DNA of 64,000 bases from Gnetum montanum (taxonomy: Eukaryota; Streptophyta; Gnetopsida; Gnetales; Gnetaceae). Shown in pieces: positions 9,846 to 21,419 of this stretch. A program made the position numbers and the translations under genes. Every line of letters starts with the position of its first letter. Position 1 is the first letter of the stretch. Below the pieces are notes generated by a model. That model was not told the origin of the DNA. It saw nothing but the letters and a program-made list of their open reading frames with translations, and made no database searches. The DNA is taken from contig MNCI01006052.1 in NCBI GenBank assembly GCA_015680685.1, positions 298,126 to 362,125 of the forward strand, in the 5' to 3' direction.

Positions 9846-12190
9846 AATGCTTACTTGTATCTTTTTGGTTTTCACTTATAACTAAACAAATTTAGTATAA
9901 ACTAAGTGAAAAGCCTTTACACTTCCCCTACTAGATGGTCAACAAGTGCTACATTAGAGGAGAGGAATCTTACATCAACTATGTATCTTGTGCATGCTCT
10001 AAGCAACACATGTACATATGATATCATGCATAGCATTGGCATAATCATTATTAAAGTAAATAGATGGCTATCACATAGTCATAGATATAATCACTATCAT
10101 ACATAATCAATTATACATCCATTACACCACACTACATACATCTCCACTATCATGCCCATGCCATCATACTCACTCTATATCATATCACACTACAACACAT
10201 GTATCACACAATCATGTTAATCATATATATATATATATATATGACTCATAAACCAAAACCATCATATACACCTTACCCATGTGGTTGTTCACATATCCAC
10301 ACTCAGTGTAGTGTGTGAAATGTTACCATGAGTACTCTTAAACAACCATTACTTGTAGGTTTTTTTATTAGTATTTTATTTATCCAATCGGTACTAAGGT
10401 TCATCAACCTATGACCTGCAACCACTAGCCTTTTGGAGGATTGGCTATAGGGATGAACACACTTATGTCGCATACCAACCGTAGGGATGAACACACCTAC
10501 ACTCTCCTAATCTTGGGATGAGGCTTGAGATAGGAGCCTTACTGATGCATCACAACAGGGGTCAATTCATAACTACCACTAGGGTGCCTCATCATCAACC
10601 AATCCATATGCTTATGCTAGCACCACCTACCCATGATCACTATAAGCCTCATTACAAAGACATGTGCAACTCTAGGGTAGCGTAAGCCAATGCATGTTGT
10701 AAGAACAACACATCCAAAACACACATAACATGACCACATATATCAGCACCTAATAGTCACATTTATTTCATGAAAACAATACAGCAACTTGGCAAAATAA
10801 AATTTTTCACTATAATTATGTTTCATAAATTACATATAATTTCATAAAATGATCACTATTGCGACCTCTAGGATAATATATGCCCAAAGAGAATATCAAT
10901 TTCAAATTTAGAAAGTACTTCCCAAGATGATTTCAACGATACTAATTTCACGTAAATTAGAGTCCTAGAAGCAAATTTATGTGCATTAAAATTTTAATTA
11001 ATAAAATAATAAATAATAATATTTAATTATAGCTTGTGATGATTCAAACTCCTGAAATCTCTCATGCAATAATAGATCTATAAAATATAATATTTTGATC
11101 ATGCTAGTCTCATCAACATCACATCTAATATTATACAAGTTCACATTAGATTGTACATTGCATATTTATCAATAAACAATCCACAATCAAAACCATAAAA
11201 TTTTAGAAAATCTATAAAGTAATACATCCAAACTCAATCTTTTAACTATCTTCTCTACATGCCTATATCACATGATTATATACAGTAATTTGGCATAAAA
11301 ATATAGGAAAAAACTAAAGATAACCCATGTAGATATGACTAGATTAATCCCAAATCTAGAAAAACCCCATTTTGGTTTAAACAAGTTTTGTAACCATGTA
11401 GATATGACCATAGCAATCCCAAATCCAAGTTCAGAGCAAAGAAAAGTCCATCCATAAAGCTCAAAATTCAAAAAAAAATATGGAGAAAGAAGAAGGGAGA
11501 AATGAAAACTAAAGAGGAATGAATTAAGGTTTTTGTTTCTATTTTAGATAAGTAAAAAAAACCTACATGAAATAGAAAAGGTGGTGATGTAAAAAAGAAA
11601 TAGTGGTGCTTTTTTATTATGCATGATGTATAATGCATAAGCGTTATACTTCAAATACATCTTTCTATTGTATGCACGTCATGTGCAAAACCCAATTTTC
11701 ATTTTTACTTTTACTTTTTTTTTTAAACTAAACCTTTTTTATAAGTTTATTTCTTTTATCATTCCATAAATAATACCTTGCATTTCAAGCATGCATAACA
11801 AATACACCAAGACTTCAAATTAAAATTTATTTAAACCTATAAGATCCATATCAAACACTCTACACATTCACATGCTAAAATCATATCTAAACATCACACA
11901 ACATAGCACTACAGTTCAAATGCATAAATATCAAAATCAAACATAAAGCATAAATACATACTAAATAGTTGTTCTTGTACCCCAATCTAACATCCTTGCC
12001 AACAACATCACTTTTCTAGCACATCACATAGGGCTAGTGTACATAATCATGTTAGTTAAGCATGTAAAGACATTATAATCATAACATAAATACAAAATCC
12101 TCATAACATATAAAGTGTAATCATAATAAACTAACTCATCCTTGATAAGCCACTGAGACAACACATGTAATGTATAAATCATAATCATAT
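9846..12190. other. Repeat-type AT-rich DNA, no recognised gene
   Basis: Contains an (AT)n run at 10223-10242. The exact 15-mer TAGGGATGAACACAC occurs twice, at 10448 and 10482, in a GC-richer block (10260-10720) that looks like a decayed LTR or other noncoding repeat. No pol, gag, TIR or host exon was recognised on either strand. Confidence 0.45.
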
Positions 12191-12194
12191 GGTC

Positions 12195-12735
12195 ATATGA
12201 TGAGCCAGGAAAAAATTGATGCTAAATACCATTAATCTTTATCTTCATTTCTTTCATTGTAGAAATTATCACCTTTTATAGTACTAACTTGCAAGTTGTA
12301 TTTCAAGGAGGAACAGTTCCAAAGTCAAAGAATCATCAAAATAATAAATGGTTAGAATTGAATCCAAAAAAATTTCACACTTATGCCTGTCACTCATAAG
12401 TGAAACTATGAACATTTATATTAACTTCTAATCACAAGTTTAAGAATAAAGATTTATAATTTAATTCAAATTAGAGTCAAAGTTACAAGCAGAGGTGATG
12501 ATGAGAATTATAAGGGAGACTTCACCTAAATTGTGATTATGCCTTATTGTTTAGATAATGCAACAACCTTAATAGCACAACACTAGACTCTAATAATTTA
12601 TGGCTACCACAAGGTTTCAACAAATTCTCACTTAATAATTTCTCAAAGAAATTAGACTTCAATTTGATGTGCTTTTTACTTGGGGATCAATTTTGTACTT
12701 TATCTTTTTATGTATACATATCTCTCTCTCTTTTT
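12195..12735. repeat. ~540-bp direct repeat, copy 1
   Basis: Runs from GATGAGCCAGG to the CT-rich tail after TGTATACATATCTCTCTC. Copy 2 at 13435-13992 matches along its length: CACTTATGCCTGTCACTCAT, then GAGTCAAAGTTACAAGC, then TTTATGGCTACCA, then TTTTTATGTATACATAT. The copies are clearly diverged (I estimate about four fifths identical by eye). Confidence 0.8.
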
Positions 12736-12953
12736 ATCTCTCTATCCTATTTGAATCTTGGGCATGTATTTATACTTTAAGGGTATCTAAAATGAAATAT
12801 GGGATAATCAATTCTTATCACAAGCATCGATGTCAATCGATATTTACTTTGTCAATTTCCATTACAGCCTCAATCTCCCATGATGATTATAGCAAGTTGC
12901 TTATCTATGTTTCAATAGGTATCTAGATTTTCCCCTCTAGGTCAATCCATGAT

Positions 12954-13067
12954 ATCAATGCTTATCATTATCACGATTTGGATCAATTTTGTATGTATTT
13001 GTCCTTATTGCTATCGTGGTTTGGATTGATTCCATATGTATCAATCCTTATCATTGTCACGATTACT
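12954..13067. repeat. 43-bp tandem repeat
   Basis: Three units start at 12954, 12997 and 13040, exactly 43 bp apart, the last incomplete. Unit pattern: ATCAATGCTTATCATTATCA, then CGATTTGGAT, then CAATTTTGTATGT. The second unit is the most diverged. Confidence 0.8.
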
Positions 13068-13434
13068 TGCAATAGCCAAAATAAATGTCATTAGTTCATA
13101 TCAATTTAGGTAGAAAAAATCAATGATTTTTGATATGTCATACAATAAAAAAATAAAAATACTTTATCTATTACTGTGTAACATAAAACATTTTATAGGG
13201 TTCAACACAACCCCTGACTAGTCTTTGGCTACAGCTTGGTCATAAAGAATAAAATAAAACATAACTCCCCTCTACAATACAAAAAAGATACTATAACAAT
13301 ATACATTGAAATATAACATAACACATCTAGCTAAAAACAATCTAAAATTTAAAAGGTGGCCATGAACATGAAAAAAAGTGGCCATTAAAACACAAATTTT
13401 CAAAATAAAATATCATAATTTGGAGGTTGTAAAT

Positions 13435-13953
13435 TGATGAGCTAGAAAACATTTAGTGCTAGATATCATTAATATTTAGCTTTGTTTCTTTCATTATACA
13501 AATTGTCACTTTGTCCGTTACTAATCCATGAGTTGTATCCCATGGAGGAATAATTCCAAAGTCAAAGAATCATCAAGATAATATATGGTCAGAATTAAAT
13601 CCAAACAAATTCCACACTTATGCCTGTCACTCATAAGTAAAGTTACAAAACTTTATCCTAACATCTAAACACAAGTTCAAGAATAAATATTTATAATAAA
13701 ATCAAATTGGAGTCAAAGTTACAAGCCTATATGATGATGATAATTAGAAGGAAGAATTCACCTAAATTTTGATTCTACCTTGTTGTCTGGACAATGTAGC
13801 AACCTCAACAGCCCAACATTGAACTCTAAAGATTTATGGCTACCATAAGGTTTCAAAAAATTATCACTTAATAATTCCTCAAAGAAATTATACTTCAACT
13901 TAATGTGGTTTTCACTTGGGGATGAATTTTGTATGTTTTCTTTTTATGTATAC

Positions 13954-13992
<39 letters not shown>
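13435..13992. repeat. ~540-bp direct repeat, copy 2, ending in (CT)n
   Basis: Partner of the repeat at 12195-12735, in the same orientation and about 1.24 kb away. Its tail is a pure CT run (13959-13991), expanded relative to copy 1. The pair could be LTRs of a small non-autonomous element or a tandem duplication; no PBS or PPT was recognised. Confidence 0.8.
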
Positions 13993-13993
<1 letters not shown>

Positions 13994-14509
13994 CAAAAAA
14001 TTAAATATTTGACTAGCTTCAATCATGAGGTTCTTGTGGAAGCCAAATTCATTTTGTAAGGATTACTCACATGGCATTTAGAAACCAAACAGTAATAAGC
14101 ATTACCCTAAATTGAGCTATTTATCCACCTTGACTTATGAACATTTTACTTAAAAAATACTGTTTAAAAACAATAAATTTTATTATGTGTAAGACACTTA
14201 TTAATCTAAAGCTCACCCTTAGTTGGATTTTAAGTTTAAACCTACCCATCTTAAGGTAGGGGGAGTTTTCCTTCTCCCTTGCATTCCATATATGATGCTA
14301 CTGAATTCTTTAAAGTCCCAACTAACAATAGAAAATACCATTGCCCTCTACATTTTTTAAGGCTAAAGTTGTAGATTGTAATTAGCTTTTTAGTAGGTCA
14401 TTCAATGAAATAAGATTCTTGATGAGGGATACATTGAAGAGCTAAGACTTTGACAAGAATTTTGGTATGTAATTCATCTGTAGTGGGATAATATGGGTTA
14501 CTTAGCTCC
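13993..14509. other. No gene; downstream flank of element C
   Basis: AT-rich sequence beyond the integrase C terminus of the minus-strand element. No LTR edge, PPT or other element was recognised. Confidence 0.35.
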
Positions 14510-17500
14510 ACTAATTCATCCTCTCTAGGTTTCTCAAGGTAATGTTGATGGTATAACTTTAAGCCTTTGTCCATTCACTAGGACTATAGTTGAGGAATCA
14601 TCAAGATGTGATATTTAAACACTTCCATTGGCATAGGGTTGGACAACCAAGTAAGAGCCTTCCCATCTAGTTTGTAATTTCCTTGGAAATTTATGTAATC
14701 TCATGTTATAAAGAAGGACCTTATCTCCTGCTGAGAAGTGTTTTGTAAGAATATTTTTATCATGCAAGGTTTTCATTTTTTTTTGATAATCTTTTGTTTA
14801 TTTAGGGCATCTAGTTGCATTTCCTCAAGTTTGTGAAGTTGGTTAATTCGAGTGGCTTGGTTCATCTCTTCATCAAAGTTGAGTTGTTGGGCTAATCTCA
14901 AAGATTAATATTTCAATTCAACCAATAATAGACAAACTTTACCATAAACCAATTAGTAGGGTAAATATCCTAAACTTGGTTTATAAGTAATTTTATAAGC
15001 CCAAAATGCATCTTGCAATTTTTAGACCAATCTTTCATTTTAGTACACACAATTTTGATTAATATACTTAAAATAATTCTATTAGCATTTTTGACTTGGC
15101 CATTTGTTTGAGGATGATAGGTGGTAGCTATTTTATGTTGGATGCCACAAGACATAAGTAAATTTTCCATGATTTTATTGACAAAATGGGTTCCTTAATC
15201 ACTAATCATTGCACATGGAGTGAAAAACATGTCAAGATACTTCCTTGAAGAAATGAAACAACTACCTTAATATCATTTGTTAGAGTGGCTTTGGCTTCTA
15301 CCCCTTTGGTAACATAATCTATGCAAACTAGAATGTATTGACAACCATTAGATAGTGAAAATGGCCCTAGGAAATCCCTACCCTAGACATCAAATGGTTC
15401 TATAATCAGAATTTGTTATAAGGGAATTTCATGTCCTTTAGAGATGGTCTCCATTCATTGACATTTATTACATTCCTTATGTATTTATGTACATCCTTAA
15501 AAATTGAGGGCTAGTAAAATCCACTTTGTAAAATTTTAATGGTAGTATGCTTGCTATCAAAGTGGCCACCTCCTAGATCATCATGACACATATGTAGAAT
15601 TTATTGTTGTTCATTCTTAGCTACACATCATCATGCAATACTAACCTTACAAATTCGATAGATATGGACTACTCGAAATATACCTAGATACGATTTGTAG
15701 GAAATATTTCCTTTCTTCCTTAGTCCAATTGGTGGAGATTTTTAGAGTGGCAAGATAATTGGCTGTATCTACAAACCAAGGATCTATTTTTGTGGAAAAA
15801 AGTTGTTCATTAGGAAATTCATCATGAAAGTCTCCTTGTGTTCAATTTTTAGTGGTGGTTTCTAGCCTAGAAAGATTATCTACCAGTACATTTTCCCTTC
15901 TACTTTCATCTAAAATATCGAGGTTAAATTCTTGGATTAATAAGCACCATCTCATTATTCTTGCATTTTCTATTTTTTAGGTAGCCATGAATTTAATAGC
16001 TAAATGATCAATATACACTCTAGTTTTATATTTTATTAAATAATGTTTGAATTTATTTAGAGCATATACAATGGCCAATAATTCCTTTTTTGTACTTGTG
16101 TAATTGACTTGAGCTAGGTTTAGACTTTTGAACATATAATAAATCACCCTTTGTTTATTATAAATATATTGTACTAAAATTACCCCTATTTCCATGTCAC
16201 TAGCATCACATTAAATTAAATAGATAATCCCAATTAGGTGCATTTAATATGAGGGCTATGATGACTCAGTTTTTTAATTTCAAAAATACCTCTTAATAGT
16301 CATTAGTGAAAACAAATGAAACTTCTTTTTCTAGAAGCATGTATAATGGTTTAGCAATTTTAGAAAATTTTTTTATAAACCTCCTCTAATACCTAGCATG
16401 TCCTAGAAAAGATCTAAAAGTTTTTAGATTAGTTGGAGTTGAAAGTGTAGTTATGACCCTTTTTCATCATCCATTCTTATCCTATTTTTAGAAATAACAT
16501 GTCTTAGCACAATCCCCCTTGTAACCATCAAGCGACTCTTTTGCCAACTTAATTTTAAATTCTTATTAATACATCTAAGACATATTCAATATGTTTTAAA
16601 GTTTCATCATACGAGTTCCCATAGACTGAAAAATCATCTATAAAAGCCTTACCATAATCTTCTAGCATATCATAAAAGATAGAGATCATGGCTCTTTGGA
16701 AAGTTGTTAGTGCATTTCAAAGACCAAAAGGCATACGCTTATAGGAAAAAGTTCCATAGGGACATGTGAAGGTTGTTTTATGTTGGTCTTCTAGGGCAAT
16801 GGCGACTTGATTGTAGCCACTAAATCCTTCCAAAAAATAATAATATTCACGCCCTTCTAGCCTTTCTAAAATTTGGTCGAGGTATGGTAATAGAAAATGA
16901 TCTTTTTTTGTATGATGATTTAGTCTCCTATAATCCACAAAAACTCTCCATTTTCCACCTTTTTTAGGAACTACAGTAATGGAGCTGACCCATTCACTAT
17001 CAACTATTAGGTAAATGATACCTTCTTTCCAAAGTTTGGAAATTTCATCCTTAAAAATTTGTTTTAAAGTTGGATTAATTCATTTTGGGGGAATTCATGC
17101 TAGTTTCACATTGTCTTCAAGATAGACATGATGTTGGCAAATGTTGGGTGAGATTCCCTTGTGAAGATTCTCACAACTCCATGCAAATGCCTTTGATTTC
17201 TTGTGCAAGACTTCTAATAATTAGCTCTCTTGTTCATTAGTAAGTTGGAAATTTATTATTAATGGCTTATTATAATATAGGTAAACATACTTAAGTGTAC
17301 TAGGTAGGTCTCTAAGATCTAAGGAATCTTTTATTATAGGCTGAATGATTTCTCCAATATTTCTTGAGCCTAAATTTAAGATTTTGTCAAGGAGATCTTG
17401 TTGTTCTTAGTTGAGGGGGCCTAATGGTCCTTCTTAAAAATTATTTAATACTAATATTTCCCTATCTTGTGCCATTGTTGAGGTGGGTAGAGTGTAGATC

Positions 17501-17640
17501 ATTTTGGTTTCCATTAAGTTTGCATCTTCTTTTACCTTATTATATATATTTAGTATAAAAGTAAGGTTGGAAAAAGAGATTTGAAGTTTCCCTAATCTAC
17601 AATTAATTACTGCTTCATAGTTTTTATCTTCATGTTACAT
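14510..17640 (-). pseudogene. Athila-like pol (RT, RNase H, integrase), element C
   Basis: Minus-strand order: linker with GISPNICQHHVYLED (about 17150), RT with PKKGGKWRVFVDYRRLN, FLEGFSGYNQVAIALEDQ and YKRMPFGL (about 16960-16717), and the RT active site in FIDDFSVYG with both Asp present. RNase H follows (TSTKKELLAIVYALNKFKHY, about 16090). Integrase shows RDFLGPFSLSNG, AMISD then a stop, GTHF, TYHPQTNGQVKNANR (the Glu position is Lys) and a C-terminal WEGSYLVVQPY near 14690. The sequence type is Athila/Tat. It is less broken than A or B but still carries stops. The protease active-site region is absent: only the part just after it remains, next to gag at about 17640. Confidence 0.88.
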
Positions 17641-18280
17641 GAAACTCATTAATTATTTCCTTAATGAGTACAACCTATCATTAGAAAGGAATCTTTGTAA
17701 GAAAGCATTCTTAAACTCATTTGATGAACTAATATGTGTTCTAAGGATTTGTACCCAAAAATCAACTTTGTCTTTCAGGGTTGATTTGAAAGTAATCATA
17801 TTAGTCCTATCCCCACTTTGAGTTGCTAACATAGCCAATGTTTTTTCAAATTCTTGTATGTGGGTAACTGGATCCTCATCGTTTACCCCTTGAAAATAGG
17901 TAAATGGTGAATGTTCTTAACTTCTACATCTCTCCCTTGTGGAAAGACCAATGGTCCTTGAGGTATCATAGATGTTCTCTAGTTTAATAATTATCCAAGG
18001 GTTTGTCTAGGGTAGGTTTGACCAATTGTAACATTGGAACTCAAACTATCAAAGGAGAAAGGTAGAGAACCTATGGAAAAGGGGGGAGGTGTATGTTATG
18101 AAGATTCCCATTGTATATGTAGAAGTTACTATTGGGGTTACTACAGGACTTGACATAGACATAGAGATTGGTGATGAAGTTTGGAAAGTGCTTATTGGCT
18201 GAGTTAATCCTCCAATTGTGGTCACAAATGTTGATATTGGGGTAGTATTTTGAGAGCCTACTCCTGTAGTTGAATTCATG
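17641..18280 (-). pseudogene. Athila-like gag fragment, element C
   Basis: Gag forms the virus-like particle. A start-like Met at 18279 opens a Ser/Thr-rich N terminus. About 17890-17653 reads GVNDEDPVTHIQEFEKTLA, TLKDKVDFWVQIL, then FKNAFLQRFL. This is the core of the retrotransposon gag domain (DEDP, a TLK.KV.FW helix, FL.RF). A frameshift separates the N terminus from the core. The rest of gag, the zinc knuckle and the protease are missing before pol. No LTR or PBS was found upstream. Confidence 0.8.
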
Positions 18281-18300
18281 GCTAGTATTGAAATTGTTAG

Positions 18301-18368
18301 GGTATCAAATAGAGGATTAACTAATATGGAAAAATGGTTGGGGTATCAAATAGAGGATTAACTAATAT
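18301..18368. repeat. 27-bp exact tandem duplication
   Basis: GGTATCAAATAGAGGATTAA plus CTAATAT occurs at 18301-18327 and again at 18342-18368, 41 bp apart. It lies just upstream of the gag of element C in sense, so in its leader or flank. Confidence 0.9.
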
Positions 18369-18379
18369 TTAGAAATACT

Positions 18380-19290
18380 ATTATTTTGTATTTTTCTTCT
18401 TATTATTTCTCAGTGTTCACTAATGTTTGGTGTCTCTTGTGAAAGACAAGTTGGAAGATGGTAGTGGTTCATTACTGGTATTGTGTTGATGTTTATTTAT
18501 ATTTATTTTATATTTTATGTTATTATAAGGTTTTTGGAATAATATAAGAATATGATCTAAAGGCATGTTAAATAGATATTTGGGGTTTATTCTAATTATT
18601 CACTTATTTTATCTTCGGTATTGGGAATTCATTCTTGGATGATGTGGGATATCTCTAATATTTCTTGGTCACTTGAACCACATGACATAGTTATTGTGGA
18701 AATATTTGAATCCCTTTGTGGATATATGTGACCTTATCTTAGAATTATATTATTATTCTTTGAGGAAACGAGGATGCTGGAATCCCAAAATAATTGTAAT
18801 ATAGCTATTCCCCAAGGTATATAGTCTAATTAGAACTCTATAACTTAACATTACCCACCAAAATTGAACCTATAACTTAGAGCTTTTAAATAAAGAGTCT
18901 TACCATTAGGATAACACCTCATTTTTAATCCTATTTTACCCACTTTCTCAACTTGCCATTTTCCACATGAGTTTGACCATCAAAATCCCCAAAGATAGCT
19001 TTATAAAACACATTTTGAGCTCTCAAAGGCTTATAGGAATCATTCTAACTTATAACTTAGCTTATGAGCTCCCTGTCCATAAACGATAGAGGTGATGTGA
19101 ATTTTGCATCAGTGTTCCCCCATCAAACCAAAACCTTCTTGGGGACCATCTTGTCTATGTCACCTATACTAACACTTCATTTTAGCCATAAATTTAACCT
19201 TGTAGGAATCCAAACGACTCATCCAAGGCACCTACAACATCACAAACTTCAAAATTTTCCATTTGGGCAATTTAACCCTGGGACCAAAAT
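18380..19290. other. No recognisable gene
   Basis: AT-rich. A 121-codon plus-strand ORF at 19064-19429 runs into the repeat below and shows no known motif. Confidence 0.35.
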
Positions 19291-19640
19291 TTTTCAAGCT
19301 TTGGGTGACACTGACACTGATGCTAGTGTTAGCATCAATGTCACCTACAAAAAATATCTCAAAAACACCATCTTCGGTAGCATTTTGGGCTTCTATAGGT
19401 CCCTAATCATAGCTCATAACTATCTCTAAAAAGATCAAAATTAGTTTTGGTTCTTTTAGTAGTGTTTAAAGGTCCACATTAAGGTGTTTTTGGCTAAGTG
19501 ACATTAAAGCTAGCATTAGCGTCACCATAAATTTCACCTATAGAAACACTCTTGAAAAGACAATATTTGGTAGAATTTCAAGACTCAATAGGCTCCCAAT
19601 GATGGATCTTAGTCATCCTCAAGATGATAAGCATCAATTT
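19290..19640. repeat. ~190-bp diverged tandem duplication with hairpin arms
   Basis: Two units of similar order start at about 19300 and 19495: a GTGAC...GTCAC hairpin segment, then CACCTA(C/T)A(A/G)AAA, then TT(C/T)GGTAG(C/A)ATTT, then a CTATAGG- or CAATAGG-like word with TCCC(T/A)A(A/T)(C/G)AT. In unit 1 the hairpin has nested arms: GGTGAC (19304-19309) with GTCACC (19340-19345), and GATGCTA (19319-19325) with TAGCATC (19330-19336). Confidence 0.5.
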
Positions 19641-19710
19641 GAGTAGTTTCAACAAGCTTTGAGAGACATGAGATGACATTAAGCCAGGGGAAATGAGTAG
19701 TCATAAAGGT

Positions 19711-19922
19711 ATTGTTGCCCTTAAATGAAAATATATTTGAAACTAGTTTCAAGAAGGAATGTTAGGTATTGGAAAAGTTGCACCACAAGAACCTTATTAG
19801 GATTTTAACTGTGATTCATTCTGGTGATTTCAAAGCCATAGTCATGCCATATATGAGCAATGGTTCTCTTCATTCACTTCTCTATGATCAACATGAAGGA
19901 CAATTCAAATCATTATTTTTTC
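19711..19922 (+). pseudogene. LRR receptor-like kinase fragment (N-lobe to hinge)
   Basis: These kinases phosphorylate targets after ligand sensing at the plasma membrane. The plus-strand translation gives TSFKKEC, a stop (TAG where the family usually has Gln), VLEKLHHKNLIRILTV, FKAIVMPYMSNGSLHSLLY. That is the alphaC-helix Glu region, beta4-beta5 and the hinge of plant LRR-RLKs. Just upstream IVALK may be the remnant of the ATP-binding Lys motif, one frameshift away. No catalytic HRD or DFG loop and no LRRs are recognisable. About 60 codons survive. Confidence 0.75.
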
Positions 19923-20374
19923 AAATGAAGCTATACATATTGAAAGAATTAAAATATTTAATTTGTTTTATTTTTTCCATTTTATGTATATGACAAAGAA
20001 CTTCTATTTCTAGAGGAAGTAAATTAAAATTGAATAAATATATTGTTTGATGTGAGAACCTGGTGCAACATAGTGACATACTTTTGCCCCCTTTACAATG
20101 AATTCCATTTAGCATGGATGAAGATGCATATTGAATAATATATTATAGATTAATTGCTTTCATATCTACACTACCCTAGCTACTAAAATGGATGAATGAC
20201 CTTCATTCATGGAAAATTATTGAATGTCAACTTTTAAGAATGCCAATAAATTGAAGTTCAAAGGAGTCGCTTTGTAGAATCGAAAAAATCACTTTTAAAA
20301 TCATTGACTTCTTAAAAATAAATTCTAATGCGCTGGTGATTGATGAAATAATCGATCATCATTGATAATAGTTT
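19923..20374. other. No gene; left flank of element A
   Basis: AT-rich. The left end of A cannot be fixed exactly. AGTTT at 20370-20374 equals the 5 bp after the 3' LTR (33645-33649), which would make it a target-site duplication, but the sequence after it does not start with TG. Confidence 0.35.
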
Positions 20375-21265
20375 AAGATCTCTTGAAATTCTAATGTGAC
20401 GTGGTGTTGCCCAGTTGATGGGGCCACATCGATGTAGTGTTTATTGTGTTTATGAGGCCTTATCAATGTAGCTCCACAATAAAGTCTATAGGTATGCACT
20501 CAATCATCATGTTTATAGAATGTCTTGTCATAGTTGTATCAGAGATCTTGTAGTTTTGTCATTTGAGAGTTAGAATATTTTTCTGAGTGCCTGTAGCAGG
20601 AGTTAAAAAGTGTACAAATCTTTATTCAAGCATTCATGTACCTGAGTACACCAATGTGAACGACAATAAATACAAGCCTTTTGATAAACCTTGCAACAAT
20701 TGGAAATTAGTTAATTATTTATTTATGCATTGAATGTTTTATGCAATTTATTTTAATTCTTTAAGTAATTAAATAATTAATTAGGCTAAACTAAGCTAAA
20801 CTAGGCTAGATTAAGTAGCAATTAATTAAATACATAAGTACGACCACTTAGAGCAAGCACATGATGCCTGGTAAACCTAGTAATGCTTAATGTTTCATAA
20901 CCTAGCAGCATTATATGTGTTTAGGATATGTACAACAAGTGGGACTGGATGCTTATGTTAGGATTAGTTACGTGTAGTTGGTTAGATTAAATTAGTGATT
21001 AAATTACTTCATTCCTTCCATCCTTTATTTGAAACACCCAAAACATAAAACATAAAAATAATAAAAATCATATGCCTCGATTACACTTAACCATACCATT
21101 GCATGTCACAAGTGTAATTGGGAAGACAATGAATGACTATTAGAACAAGTTTTCTTCCTAGAGGCTAGTGTACTGGAAGACACAGAGTCCAAAAAATTTG
21201 ACCAAATCACATGTGAATGCTTAGTGATTCATATGGTTGAGCATAGGGGTACTCACCACTCATCG
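20375..21265 (+). mobile_element. 5' LTR of element A
   Basis: Matches the 3' LTR at 32810-33644 in order: GTTAGAATATTTTTCTGAGTGC, CATGTACCTGAGTACACCAA, GACAATAAATACAAGCC, GGATGCTTATGTTAGGA, then the end CACCACTCATCG (A->G at the terminal base). The left edge is uncertain within a few tens of bases. It is adjacent to the PBS. Confidence 0.75.
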
Positions 21266-21266
21266 T

Positions 21267-21285
21267 TGGTGTTGTTGTCGAGGAC
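21267..21285 (+). other. Primer binding site, tRNA-Asp type, element A
   Basis: TGGTGTTGTTGTCGAGGAC compared with the reverse complement of the plant tRNA-Asp 3' end, TGGCGCCGTTGCCGGGGA: 13 of 18 positions match and the five differences are four C->T and one G->A. One base separates it from the LTR. This is where the tRNA primes minus-strand DNA synthesis. Confidence 0.85.
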
Positions 21286-21419
21286 TCGTTTTCTTTGAAA
21301 CATGCACTATCTAGGTATAGTAAAAATCATTAACATCATTGGACAAATCCTAAGGTCAAAATTATTTTAAAATTAAATATAATAATTTAAGCACATTGAT
21401 AACTTATATTTATTGTAGA

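Noticed and set aside
19064-19429. 121-codon plus-strand ORF upstream of the kinase fragment
   Set aside because: Runs through the hairpin-bearing duplicated repeat and has no recognisable domain.
20370-20374. AGTTT as target-site duplication of element A (with 33645-33649)
   Set aside because: The bases after it are not TG and the 5' edge of the LTR is uncertain, so it is noted but not claimed.
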